Shown: piece by piece, positions 22,801-30,787 of the stretch
Layout: each line of letters opens with the position of its first letter
Position numbering within the stretch: position 1 is the first letter of the stretch
Assembly (NCBI RefSeq): GCF_021533195.1
Contig: NZ_JAJNKB010000003.1
Span: 1-64,000, forward strand
Source of the DNA: Portibacter marinus
GTDB taxonomy: Bacteria > Bacteroidota > Bacteroidia > Chitinophagales > Saprospiraceae
Direction of reading: 5' to 3'
DNA: 64,000 nt
Translations under genes and position numbers: made by a program
Notes under the pieces: generated by a model
What the model was told of the DNA's origin: nothing
The model's database searches: none
The model's input: the letters and a program-made list of their open reading frames with translations, nothing else

Positions 22801-25800
22801 GAAAAATCCTGTCCCATTACATTCAGACAGATCATCAAGGTCATCTGAATATGTTACATCCAGGTCGCTACTACATGCATCGGTTACCACGGGTTCTCCC
22901 AAATCAGTTGGTGTAGATTCTAAACCACATGAATTATCAAAAGCAATGGTCACATCAGCCGGACAAATAATTTCAGGTTCAGTAATATCCTCCACTGTAA
23001 TCACTTGAATACAAGTTGAAGTTAAATTACACTCGTCTGTTGCTGTCCAAGTTCTTGTGATCACATAAGAGCTTCCACATCCGGGAGCGACATCATCATC
23101 ATAAGTAATCACCACCCCTCCACAATCATCGGTTCCCGTGGCTACTCCAGTGTTAGAGGGATCAGTATCTGCAGGACAATCTAATGTAATATCCTCTGGA
23201 CATTCTATTTCAGGAGGTGTATTATCTACAATGGTCAGTGTTACTGTAAAACTTACAATAAATGCACAATTATCTTCAATAGTGTACGTCACATCAAGAG
23301 TTCCGCTAGATCCGCATGTATACTGCAGTTGACCATAATCGAAACTACTATTTACGGTAACCGTACCACAAGCATCTGAACTACAATCTATTAAAAGTGC
23401 TAAATTATCATCATTCCATTGGTTTGCCTGCGCTTGATTGTCCAGTGCACTACACTCAAGGGTGATGTCCTCCGGTGCACAAGTGACCACTGGGATTGAA
23501 TTATCTACAAATGTAATGGTTGCTGTTCTCGTTGTTACATTTCCACAATCATCGGTAATTGCATATTCAACTGTCAAAGTCCCTGCATCACCACAACCAG
23601 GGATGTAGTTAGCCCAGTCATAGTCACTTGTCACTTCGAAACTTCCACAAGGATCAGAACTACATGTGATAAGGTCATTGATGTTTTGGGAATCCCAGGC
23701 TTCAGCCATTGATTCATTGTTGTCTAATCCATCGCATTCAATGGTAGGGCTTGTAGGATCACACGTTACAGTAGGTGCTGATCCATCGATTACAGTTACC
23801 GTTGCGATAGTGGTTGTAAAATTACCACAAGCATCAGTCACTGTGAAAATGACATCTCTTGTACCTGCACCTCCGCAATCTACTGTAAATGGCTCATAGT
23901 CATTTTCCCAGGTCATTTCATTACATTCATCAGTAGCTGTTGCACCTCCATTATTAGTGAGCCAGGCTTGAATAGCCGTTTCTTGAGTGCTTAGATCACA
24001 TTCTAAAGTTAGGTCCTGAGCAGCCACAACAACCGGAGGTGTATCATCTATAACAGTGATTATCTGAACACATTGGGTAGTTTGTCCACATAAGTCTTCA
24101 GCTGTCCATGTTCTTTCTATTTCAAATGTATTTCCACAGCCAGGATTCACGACGTCGAGATAAGTTATCTCAACGGTTCCACAATCATCACTTCCTGTCG
24201 CTACTCCTGTATTAGAAGGTTCCGTATCTGCCGGGCATTGAAGGACAACATCGGGAGGACAAACGATTTCCGGAGCAAGATTGTCTTCAACTGTCAAAGT
24301 GGCCTCGCGTGTTACTACATTTCCACATACATCTGTGATCGTGTAGGTTACAGTAATACTTCCAGTTGCTCCACAGCCATCAGATAAGTTTGCAAAATCA
24401 TAATCATTCTCGACAGTGACATCGCTACAGGCATCACTACTGCATGCAATTAATAATGCCATATTGTCTGCATTCCATGCATCCGCAGCTGCATTATTAT
24501 CTACTGCATCACATTCTAAAACTATACTTTCTGGATCACAATCCACAATTGGAATAGAAGTGTCCTGGAAAGTGATGGTAGCTGTTCTTGTAGTAACATT
24601 TCCACATTCATCTTCAATGTAGAACTCAACATCGAAAGAAAGTGTCTGGCCACAAACAATCGTATAATTCCACGCATAGTTACTCGTTATTTCCAGACTT
24701 CCACAAGCATCAGAACTACAATTGGTAAGTAGGTCAATGTTATCCGCTACCCACTGATCGGCTATGGTCTCATTATCAATAGCATTACATTCAAATGTCT
24801 GGCTTATGGGATCGCAAGAAACAGTAGGAGCAATATCATCTATAACTGTTAATGTAGCACTTGTCGTACTGATATTCCCACAATCATCCTCCACTGTGAA
24901 GGTCACTAAAACAGTTCCAGTCGCTCCACAGTCATCTGAAATATCAGTATAATCATTATCCCAATTGAAACCGTTACAAGCATCGTTGGCTGTAGCCCCT
25001 CCATTATTATCTAACCAGTTTTGTATGACAGCATCCTGATTGTTTGCATCACATGGGATCAATAAATCCTGAGCCGGGGTAATGGTAGGCGGTGTGTCAT
25101 CAATAACGGCAATAATTTGCACACATTCTGAAGTCAATCCACACTGGTCTTCTGCAGTCCAGGTTCTTTCGATTTCAAATGTATTGCCACAACCATTGGT
25201 TATTACATCCGTATAGGTAATTGAAACCGCACCACAATCATCTGTCCCTGTTGCCTCTCCAGTATTAGATGGGTCAATGTCTGCAGGACATTGCAATACT
25301 ATATCAGGTGGACAAATGATTTCAGGCTCTAGATTGTCTTCAACGGTTAAGGTTGCTTGTCGAGTAACTGTGTTACCACAAACATCTTCAATGGTATATG
25401 TAACAGTAATTGAACCTGTTCCCCCACATCCATCTGACAAGTTACCAAAATCAAAATTGTTGGTCACTGTTACATCACTACAAGCGTCACTACTACATCC
25501 AATCAATAATGCCATATTATTATCATTCCACGCAGTAGCAGCAGAAAGATTATCCGTCGTACTACATTCCAGTACAATATCCTCCGGATCACAATCCACG
25601 ATTGGATTAGATGTATCTTCAAAGGTGATTGTGGCCACCAGAGTAGTTATATTTCCACAGATGTCTTCAATATAGAATTCTACGTCAAAGGATAGCGTTT
25701 GACCACAAACAATGGTGTAATTCCATGCATAATTGCTGGAGACCTCCAGATCACCACATGGATCAGAACTACATCCCTCAAGTAAAGCAATATTATCTGC

Positions 25801-28800
25801 TACCCATTGATCGGCAATGGCTTCATTATCTAAATCCTCACATTCATAGGTCTGACTCACAGGTGTACAAGATACTACTGGAGCAGAATCATCGATAACA
25901 GTAACCGTAGCACTTGTCGTACTGAAATTTCCACAGGCATCCTCCACAGTAAAAACTACAGTAGCGGTACCAGTGGCAGCACAATCATCAGATATATCAT
26001 CGAAATCATTGGTCCAGTCAAAGCTATTACAAGCATCACTGGCAGTCGCCCCACCATTATTGTCTAACCACGCTTGTATAATGGCATCCTGATTTGTTTC
26101 ATTACACTGTATGATTAAATCTTCAGCAGGTGTGACTGCAGGAGGAGTATCATCGATAACTGCAATAATTTGTACACATTCTGTAGTAAGTCCACAAAGG
26201 TCCACTGCAGTCCATGTTCTTTCTATTTCAAATGTATTTCCGCATAGATCAGTTCTCACATCTTCGTATGAAATCGATACTGGGCCACAATCATCACTTC
26301 CAGTTGCAACACCCGTATTGGATGGATCAATGTCAGCGGGACATTGCAGAACAACATCAGCCGGGCAGATGATTTCAGGTTCCGTGTTATCTGTTATGGT
26401 AATGGTCGCTGTTCTTAAGATCTCATTTCCACAATCATCAGATATTGTATAATTGACCGTCAATTCACCAGTACCTCCACATTCGTCCGAAAGAGAATTG
26501 AATGAATAATCACTCTGTACAGATATGGTACCACATGCATCTGAACTACAAGCTTCCAGCAGTGCAATATTATCTGCATTCCATTGATCTGCAATTCCCT
26601 GATCTAAGGAAGCGTTACACTCCAGATCCAGGTCTTCCGCATCACAATCAACAATAGGAACACTTGTATCTTCAAATGAGATCGTTGCAGGTAATGTGGT
26701 TACATTTCCACAAACATCCCTTACATAAAACTCTACAGTAAAATTTAAAACCTCACCACAATTGATGTTATAATTCCATAGATAGTTACTCGTAACTTCG
26801 AGGTCTCCGCAAGGATCTGAACTACAGCTTTCTAACAAAGTGATATTATCAGCCACCCATTGATCTGCAATGCTCTCATTGTCTGTTAATTCACATTCAT
26901 AAGTTTCACTTATTGGCGTGCATGATACATTTGGTGCTGAATCATCTATCACTGTGACCGTAGCACTGGTAGTATTGGTATTGCCGCAAGCGTCTTCGAC
27001 TATAAAAGTCACCAGGGCAGTACCCGTTGCACCACATTCATCTGAAATTCCATTATAATCATGGTCCCAGAAAAAAGTATTACAAGCATCTGTAGCCGAG
27101 GCTCCTCCATTATTATCCAACCATGCTTGAATGACGGCATCCTGATCGTTTTCATTGCATGGTATAACCAAATCTTGTGCAGGCGTCAGCGCTGGTGGTG
27201 TATTATCAACGACTGTTATCAGTTGAACACAATCAGTGGTAAGTCCACATTCATCTTCAGCTGTCCATGTTCTTTCAATTTCATAGGTATTGCCACAATT
27301 CTGCGTGACCACATCTAAATAAGTAATCGTAACAGATCCACAATCATCAGTACCTGTTGCTGTACCGGTATCTGAAGGGTCTGTAGCGGCAGGACAATCC
27401 AGAATGACATCAGGAGGACAAACAATATCCGGAGCCGTATTATCGGTGATGGTAAGCGTTGCTGTCCTTGTTACCTCATTACCACAGTTATCACGAATGG
27501 TATAGTTAACAGTGATTTCCCCTGATACTCCACAATCATCCGAAAGACCTGTAAATACATAGTCGCTGGATACTGAGATGGTTCCACATTCATCGGAACT
27601 ACATGCTTCTAATAGAGCAATGTTATCAGCATTCCATTGATTGGCTTCTGTTTCATTGATGGATCCATTACACTCTAGTGCAATATCTACCGGATCACAG
27701 TTTACTATCGGATTAGAAGTATCTTCGAAGGTAATCGTGGCGGGCAATGTTGTAACATTTCCACATTCATCTCTCACATAAAACTCGACTGTAAAATTTA
27801 AAACTTGACCACAATTGATGTTATAATTCCATATATAATTATTATCGAAGATCAATCCTCCACACGCATCTGAACTGCACCCTTGTAACAAGGCCATATT
27901 ATCCGCCACCCACTGATCAGCTATTGATTCGTTATCTCCAGAGTTACATTCAAAGGTCTGGCTGACAGGTGTACAAGTAACTGTAGGTGCTGTAATATCA
28001 ATAATGGTAATCGTTCCAGTTGATGTAACTGTATTTCCACAATCATCTATAATGGTATAGGTAACAGAAGCAGTTCCGGTTCCACCACAATCTTCAGTGA
28101 GACCCGTATAATCATTGGACCATGAAATGCCACTACATCCATCACTTGCAACAGTAAAACCGTTATTACCTAACCAATTCTGAATTTGAGCATCTCTATC
28201 AGAAAGATCGCATTCAATGGTTATGTCCTGGGCTTGTGTTGTAACTACGGGTGGGGTATTATCAACTACTGAAATTAGCTGCACGCATGATACGCTTAAA
28301 CCACAATCATCGGTAGCTGTCCAAGTTCTTTCTATTTCATAGGTTCCACCACAACCATTAATGACCACATCATCATAAGTAATGTCTAAATCATCATCAC
28401 AAAGATCCGTTGCTGTAGCAAATCCAGTTGCAGTAGGCATGGTATCTGCCGGACATTCAAGTGTCAAATCCGGTGGACAAGTAATTTCAGGATCAGTATT
28501 ATCTTCTACTATAAATGAAGCCGTTGTGCTTGAACTGTTTCCACATTCATCCGTCACATAAAAAGTGACTTCTACTTCTCCTGTCACTCCGCAGCCACCA
28601 TCAACCATTGGGTTCGCGGGATCATAAGTCCACACAAGATCTGCCTCATCGGTGCAGTTATCTGTCGCTTGAGCATAGCCTCTGACACTTAACCATAAAT
28701 TTAGGATGCTATTGATATCGCCTCTCTCGCATTCAAATACTTCATCTTGAGCTTCCGGATCGATTACCGGAGGTATGGTATCTCTGATCTCTACCTGTTG

Positions 28801-30537
28801 AATACAAGTTGTGGCATTGCCACACATATCTTCAACGTAGTAAGTTCTCTCCCACATCATTGGACATGGCAGACCATCTGGGTCATTATTATCTGTTTCA
28901 CCTAAAAATTGAAAACTGCTTTCATTGACGGTACAGTTGTCAAAAAAACCAGCGCCTGTAGCAGAGATAAATTCGTTCCAGTCCGCATAAATGGGAACAT
29001 CATCAATGCTACACTGGCCTAAAACCACATCTGGACAAGTCAGAACAGGTTCTTCGTCATCAAAGTTAAAATCCAATTCGATTTCTGCCCAGTAACAATC
29101 GCCGGTAACATCCGGATCTTCTACATACAGATAAACTGTGTAAGCATCACATTGATCATAAGTGTGTGTGACAAGGTCAAGCCCTGATCCAAAATCTACT
29201 GCACCATCACCAAAGTCCCATGCATAGTCCAGATTATCAGCCAGATAATTATCCTGAGAGTTCATTCCGGAAAATGTTACCGTCAGATTACATTCATCAA
29301 AATCAATGATATCTATAACGGCTACAGGATCGAATTCTTCGATCACGTCAAAATTAAATGTAAATGTCCTCGTACAGTTGTACGCATCATCGTTAGTATC
29401 GAGAACATATACTGAATAGCGCCCTGCGGCTGGTACATCGTAATCCGGACTATTGGTCACAGCCAATAAATTTCCACCTCCCGCTGGTCCATCATATTCA
29501 TCATACCAATAATATTCAAAGGTGGGTTCGTCTGGATCCACATCAGCATTGACTTCCCAGGGAAACTCCCCAGTACACACAATGACTTCCTCTAATTCTA
29601 CAATGATCTGTGGAATAATTATAATATTTACAGTATCGCAAATCAGGATTCCCGTGGGACCACATTGTTCGCTATAAAATTCTCCACATACTTCGTAGAT
29701 GTACTCATCATCGGTATTCAGGTTCCCCGGGGGAGTAAATACCGGACGCAAACAATCCAACCCCGGTCCAGGGCAATATAGCAACATGGTGTCATTGTCT
29801 TCACCCGTTAGAGATCTCCAGGTTATATTGTAAAGTGTGTCTGTAGAGTTGACATTCACTTCGTATTGACAGTTGACGACATCATCCAGTAAAACTACCT
29901 GATCTCCAAAACCGTCAGCTTTGTTGGCTTGAATATCCACACAATAGTCTGCCGTTCCTGGCTTACAAATGGTAATGAAAAATTCTCCCGAATTACCATC
30001 GACACAAAGACTGTCTCTATCAAAATCATTTAAACTTTCTACACCCCCACTACAAACATCATTTCTGTCAGAAGAAAATTTAATACTACCGGATGTACCC
30101 AGATTACCGTAAAATTCAAAACTTAGAGATGTAGTCTGTGGGTTGAGCAACACTTCTACTACATTACATTTAGCATTCGAATTTAATTCGTCACCACAGC
30201 AAGGACTTCCGGAAGAACCTTCAATCTGTTGTGCATCGGTTGCTGTAGCGCTTGATGAGAGATCAAACGTGTAGTGAGCAACGTCACCCAATGGACAAGT
30301 ATGCAATCCATCTGGAGCTGGAGCAGGACAAGATTCTGCACTTTGACCCCAAGCAGATATACAAATTGTAAATAGTAAAAGACAGAGAAAAAATTCCCTG
30401 ACTTTCTGTCTTCTGTTTTTAATGTAGAATTGCTCCAACTTCCTAACGATCTTTTGGTATTTAAAAAAATACACCTCATTGATAGCAAACGAAGGGATAT
30501 AACTAGGGCCTATTGCCAGGGTGAATGCATAGTACAA
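13846..30537 (-). CDS. Giant multidomain T9SS-exported surface protein B (HYR/PKD/SprB modules, type-B sorting domain)
   Basis: The frame is 5563 codons if the TTG at 30537 is used; the true start is uncertain (see findings). Order: hydrophobic signal segment (FFLCLLLFTICISAWG) about residues 48-65; N-terminal domain shared with the neighbouring giant (CCGDELN, FGDQVVLLDD) to about 270; Ig-like segment; PKD domain with WDFGDG near 440; HYR-like modules from about 500; five 351/352-residue superunits about 765-2515; five HYR modules to about 2950; SprB-like module (ISGGTEPYSTTW) near 3200; 13 modules of about 75 residues to about 4335; mixed region; four PKD-like modules about 4970-5300; another SprB-like module; then a gliding-motility/CHU_C-type C-terminal domain (APNIFSPNDDGKND, IFDRWGELIYEN) ending in LKGDVTLIK. 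By family knowledge that last domain directs export and surface attachment by T9SS. Probable role: adhesion, gliding or surface layer; the ligand is unknown. Confidence 0.93.
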   Translation of the reverse strand: MYYAFTLAIGPSYIPSFAINEVYFFKYQKIVRKLEQFYIKNRRQKVREFFLCLLLFTICISAWGQSAESCPAPAPDGLHTCPLGDVAHYTFDLSSSATATDAQQIEGSSGSPCCGDELNSNAKCNVVEVLLNPQTTSLSFEFYGNLGTSGSIKFSSDRNDVCSGGVESLNDFDRDSLCVDGNSGEFFITICKPGTADYCVDIQANKADGFGDQVVLLDDVVNCQYEVNVNSTDTLYNITWRSLTGEDNDTMLLYCPGPGLDCLRPVFTPPGNLNTDDEYIYEVCGEFYSEQCGPTGILICDTVNIIIIPQIIVELEEVIVCTGEFPWEVNADVDPDEPTFEYYWYDEYDGPAGGGNLLAVTNSPDYDVPAAGRYSVYVLDTNDDAYNCTRTFTFNFDVIEEFDPVAVIDIIDFDECNLTVTFSGMNSQDNYLADNLDYAWDFGDGAVDFGSGLDLVTHTYDQCDAYTVYLYVEDPDVTGDCYWAEIELDFNFDDEEPVLTCPDVVLGQCSIDDVPIYADWNEFISATGAGFFDNCTVNESSFQFLGETDNNDPDGLPCPMMWERTYYVEDMCGNATTCIQQVEIRDTIPPVIDPEAQDEVFECERGDINSILNLWLSVRGYAQATDNCTDEADLVWTYDPANPMVDGGCGVTGEVEVTFYVTDECGNSSSTTASFIVEDNTDPEITCPPDLTLECPADTMPTATGFATATDLCDDDLDITYDDVVINGCGGTYEIERTWTATDDCGLSVSCVQLISVVDNTPPVVTTQAQDITIECDLSDRDAQIQNWLGNNGFTVASDGCSGISWSNDYTGLTEDCGGTGTASVTYTIIDDCGNTVTSTGTITIIDITAPTVTCTPVSQTFECNSGDNESIADQWVADNMALLQGCSSDACGGLIFDNNYIWNYNINCGQVLNFTVEFYVRDECGNVTTLPATITFEDTSNPIVNCDPVDIALECNGSINETEANQWNADNIALLEACSSDECGTISVSSDYVFTGLSDDCGVSGEITVNYTIRDNCGNEVTRTATLTITDNTAPDIVCPPDVILDCPAATDPSDTGTATGTDDCGSVTITYLDVVTQNCGNTYEIERTWTAEDECGLTTDCVQLITVVDNTPPALTPAQDLVIPCNENDQDAVIQAWLDNNGGASATDACNTFFWDHDYNGISDECGATGTALVTFIVEDACGNTNTTSATVTVIDDSAPNVSCTPISETYECELTDNESIADQWVADNITLLESCSSDPCGDLEVTSNYLWNYNINCGEVLNFTVEFYVRDVCGNVTTLPATISFEDTSVPIVDCDAEDLDLECNASLDQGIADQWNADNIALLEACSSDACGTISVQSDYSFNSLSDECGGTGELTVNYTISDDCGNEILRTATITITDNTEPEIICPADVVLQCPADIDPSNTGVATGSDDCGPVSISYEDVRTDLCGNTFEIERTWTAVDLCGLTTECVQIIAVIDDTPPAVTPAEDLIIQCNETNQDAIIQAWLDNNGGATASDACNSFDWTNDFDDISDDCAATGTATVVFTVEDACGNFSTTSATVTVIDDSAPVVSCTPVSQTYECEDLDNEAIADQWVADNIALLEGCSSDPCGDLEVSSNYAWNYTIVCGQTLSFDVEFYIEDICGNITTLVATITFEDTSNPIVDCDPEDIVLECSTTDNLSAATAWNDNNMALLIGCSSDACSDVTVTNNFDFGNLSDGCGGTGSITVTYTIEDVCGNTVTRQATLTVEDNLEPEIICPPDIVLQCPADIDPSNTGEATGTDDCGAVSITYTDVITNGCGNTFEIERTWTAEDQCGLTSECVQIIAVIDDTPPTITPAQDLLIPCDANNQDAVIQNWLDNNGGATANDACNGFNWDNDYTDISDDCGATGTVLVTFTVEDDCGNISTTSATLTVIDDIAPTVSCDPISQTFECNAIDNETIADQWVADNIDLLTNCSSDACGSLEITSNYAWNYTIVCGQTLSFDVEFYIEDECGNVTTRTATITFQDTSIPIVDCDPESIVLECDAVDNNAAADAWNADNMALLIACSSDACSDVTVENDYDFANLSDGCGATGSITVTYTITDVCGNVVTREATLTVEDNLAPEIVCPPDVVLQCPADTEPSNTGVATGSDDCGTVEITYLDVVNPGCGNTFEIERTWTAEDLCGQTTQCVQIITVIDDTPPVVVAAQDLTLECDLSTQETAIQAWLTNNGGATATDECNEMTWENDYEPFTVDCGGAGTRDVIFTVTDACGNFTTTIATVTVIDGSAPTVTCDPTSPTIECDGLDNNESMAEAWDSQNINDLITCSSDPCGSFEVTSDYDWANYIPGCGDAGTLTVEYAITDDCGNVTTRTATITFVDNSIPVVTCAPEDITLECSALDNQAQANQWNDDNLALLIDCSSDACGTVTVNSSFDYGQLQYTCGSSGTLDVTYTIEDNCAFIVSFTVTLTIVDNTPPEIECPEDITLDCPADTDPSNTGVATGTDDCGGVVITYDDDVAPGCGSSYVITRTWTATDECNLTSTCIQVITVEDITEPEIICPADVTIAFDNSCGLESTPTDLGEPVVTDACSSDLDVTYSDDLDDLSECNGTGFFTRTWRVEDECGNVATCDQIITVIDITEPEVTCPADVTVEYDNNCDLDLDPGVLGTPTVTDNCDQNPEIIYEDDVSGLDQCNATGLIVRTWTITDACGNETICIQNITVIDVIAPEIICPDITTINYDTQCEIDLDPGIVGVPTITDNCDVSPTIFFEDDVTGLDGCNGTGTIIRTWTVTDACGNSSTCEQLFIIQDITAPEVICPDEVTVTFDSQCSFDIDPSFTGQPTVLDNCDANPEISYEDDFSPLTECNGTGTFVRTWTVTDVCGNVTTCVQSIVVQDNTNPIVECPPDITLALDEDCSIDTDPTITGLPVVTDNCDQDPLVEYEDDLSGLDPCNGAGEIIRIWTITDVCGNETECIQSITIIDDSETTIVCPDDVTLDCPADTDPSVTGFAEGFDNCGIESVTYEDEVDETCPGNAIITRTWTATNNCGETAECIQIITVVDETPPAISCPDDLTVECDGNGNTSDIVNWLDDVSASDDCSLVFLDDDFDGINGPCEGIGSATVTFVARDECGRESTCEATITIEDTTPPVADEIIDLTLTYLSEIPNVNVEVVLGEADLCDPNPLVTFVGETDNGGSGCAGDPLIITRAYSVVDCSDNSFAVDQEITVEAEPLEAEEEITEILCTGENTGEIFLTISGGTEPYSTTWSDAGNDDQTELTDLFAGTYTVTITDDIGCELIRDIVVAETDDALNVVLGPQNPVICIDGEVILTAVASGGVMPYSYEWSAPTTTEETITISEEDTYFVTVTDFNGCSDIAEVTLRVLDNPEIFNPGPLENCEELILPAIDGNDLSGNEAYYTGPQGTGVQYEPGDIIDFSGTMYIYDESGTEPNCVAETEFEITIFETPNPIAEPDAASCDAYTLPPIGGTNLSGDEAYYTQPNGEGDQYLPGDIINDDITLYAYDIANGCSGEDEFVVSIVETPEIDQPDDVNACNEYSLPDITGIGISGDAAYFTETNQGGTRYNPGDIINEDIQLFIYTQAGSCFDEKQFNISILPVPELDPISNFTNCDVFELPTITGTNLTGNEAYYDGPGGTGNSFDPGDFISETTTLYAYDIALDCPTEVSFTIEIVETPEIDPQPDRTECDFYTLEPITGVGVGSALYYTESGGNGTSYSAGEQISESITIYMYVDAGDCSIEERFNITILETPDIDPPSNISGCDEVPLPAITGTALSNNVSYFTESGGNGDVLAEGDLISSSTTIYVYDNNGECFDEEILVIEIVETPDIEPHDDVVICDEFILPEIQGVGVSGASYFTMPDGQGDKLMAGDAITSSTTLYMYLSAGDCGDQESFDVEIMTTPDINPVSGMTGCDALTLPEITGTNLTGNEAYYTEPGGNGTILNEGQVINSSMTVYIYDEDGICFDEESFEIEVVETPDITPIEDLTICDSYTLPEIQGVGVSGAAYYTQPGGAGNQYQAGEVIDESTTLYIYLSAGDCGDEEMFSVSILETPDITPISNVSLCDVFELPEIEGERLSGNESYYTEPGGNGTRLFPGEIIENSIILYLFDASGICSDEEILSIEILSTPIIDPVDDIEVCDSYVLPEISGSGVASARYYTESEGQGDSFEPGTVIDESMTLYIYVNEGACVAEESFNITIGVTPAIDEISDVSTCDQFVLPEITGTAVDNAQFFTGPLGTGSTMSPGEAISESMTVYVYIDAGDCSVEESFEVVIELTPSIDNPGDQFVCDQYILGDITGNKLSGNESYYAGPNQTGGTFNVGDVILPGTTVYIYDGIGACSDEQQFTIIGQDVPEAVMTGGGRICSDLGESQTLTINFANGNNWILDVFKDGELYESINTDQDVFEIVVTEAGEYTIGNVSNASGCASPGDGNAIVEVYGSPRVTNIVSQCNPLEPGYKVSFEISGGDPTNYLINGNLVNNPSGIEPYVFTSETLQSGTAYQFEVTDINGCEIIEVAGPGEDCGCITEVGVMNSDIIELCGESLTGSGVYNDATQQFDFNDALMFVLHEGSDTALINILSQSLDANFSFDPNQMNYGQTYYISAVVGNDLGDGFVDLTDECLAVAIGQPVVWYTTPTAQIGGNFDLCLGEQTSIDIELTGVAPWSFQVQVNDQSFDFTDINSSTFTLMIDVTEDVTISINSVMDAHCTGETSGEAFVNVFESEAAEIVEFTEICNLDFKGSIIDLDTMIISGSSSGTWTDLSNSGASFVDNILDFHGVEPGEYQFEYKLDNTGGLCEVNTYILTITVLECACPEINIGEAGPFCNTELDFDLSTLENDSDEGSWSISETPQGSNAAQINGSILQILGADPGTYGLTFSLEVVDPLCTSDTTIFVEIMDQLRAGTAEPPVELCEFTDMQIDLYDLLSDEDVGGQWELLEGNPGTALDLTVGLLSTSELSSGTYRFRYSISSIAPCNDEGAEVTAIINPLPIAEAGQGFELNCDMQEGRLDGTQSVGTQFQWITQDGNIISGANSATPLVDQPGWYYLEMMDGASGCGTIDSVLVTIDPGFPNADAGPNQTLNCAQLKVTIDATNSSEGDYQYTWIGPDGDPLSLANNFLFETDVPGSYILIIEDVENQCINTDTVLVEGLVNYPIAAIANPDILNCYNEEVVLDASGSTFNSNIVYNWTALQGGIITGDARGNSVSVSEAGQYVIEVLDTVNFCSTLDTVTVTMDREDPTANAGSNFTIDCITTEVNLNGANSSTGTEFSYSWTTAEGNIISGSNTSSPTVNATGVYYLEIINTRNGCSSLDSVIVDDDIVPIVDFDLDQINPCFGDTEGLIAVTNVVGGIGPFQYSLNNGSFTEESVWDNLRAGNYTVTIMGSNGCSLSRDIEITEGRDLQIDAGEDQRIDLGDTVQLQAEINIDLSLVESIVWSPVDANLSCVECISPLAWPFETTLYTATVTDIDGCTEVADVRIFVDRRSKVYAPNIFSPNDDGKNDFFTLYSGNQVDIIDDLKIFDRWGELIYENANFPPGAEEFGWDGTFKGFPVDPAVFVWYATVTLVDGSERVLKGDVTLIK
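17530..20487 (-). repeat. Thirteen tandem modules of about 75 residues
   Basis: Each module has the pattern C-D-x-(Y/F)-x-L-P-x-I-x-G, then AYYTxPGGxG, a GxxI turn, (T/S)xTLYxYD and a second Cys. Adjacent anchor cysteines checked between 18168 and 19074 are spaced about 224-229 bp. I count 13 copies, from LENCEELILPAIDG to CDQYILGDITG. The module recurs in giant Bacteroidota surface proteins, but I cannot assign a named family by eye. A beta-rich stalk is inferred. Confidence 0.8.
21700..22990 (-). repeat. Five classical HYR modules of about 85 residues
   Basis: Five successive modules begin with a P-E-(I/V)-x-C-P motif (EPEIICPADV, EPEVTCPADV, APEIICPDIT, APEVICPDEV, NPIVECPPDI). Each carries a TDNCD motif mid-module, a CNGTGxxxRTWTVTDACGN core, and the linker ITVIDITEPE. 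This matches the hyalin repeat (HYR) consensus of a seven-stranded Ig-like fold by established family knowledge. Spacing is about 250-260 bp. Acidic residues cluster in the loops. Confidence 0.8.
22990..28245 (-). repeat. Five tandem superunits of 1053-1056 bp, each four HYR-like modules
   Basis: The start of the IQxWLxNNGG module gives anchors at 28190, 27137, 26084, 25031 and 23975, spaced 1053, 1053, 1053 and 1056 bp (351-352 residues). Within each superunit four different modules follow in fixed order: IQAWLDNNGGATA; DQWVADNIALL with CSSDPCG; WNADNMALL with CSSDACSDVTV; and CPADIDPSNTG with NTFEIERTWTAED. The modules differ from one another much more than the same module differs between superunits. 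The whole four-module block was therefore the unit of duplication. Confidence 0.9.
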
Positions 30538-30787
30538 GTATTATAATATCCAGGTCCAGTCTCTATCTATAAAAAGCGTTACTCAGATAATAAGAAACGT
30601 TAAAATGTAAGCCCCCCTACATATTTATGAGCGTTGAAACATATAGTTATTTCAGTAATGTGAATTGAAATACACATTCTATATCGAGATTGATATAATG
30701 ATGATTAGAAAACGCACATTCAATGGTGCAATTATAAAATGAAAAATCGGGATCAAATGGGAGATGGCAAAATTCTTAAAGATCTGA

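Noticed and set aside
30183-30488. 101-residue minus-strand frame overlapping the start of the giant gene
   Set aside because: It is mostly an out-of-frame reading of the giant gene's signal region; only its first few codons may matter for the start question, reported as a finding.
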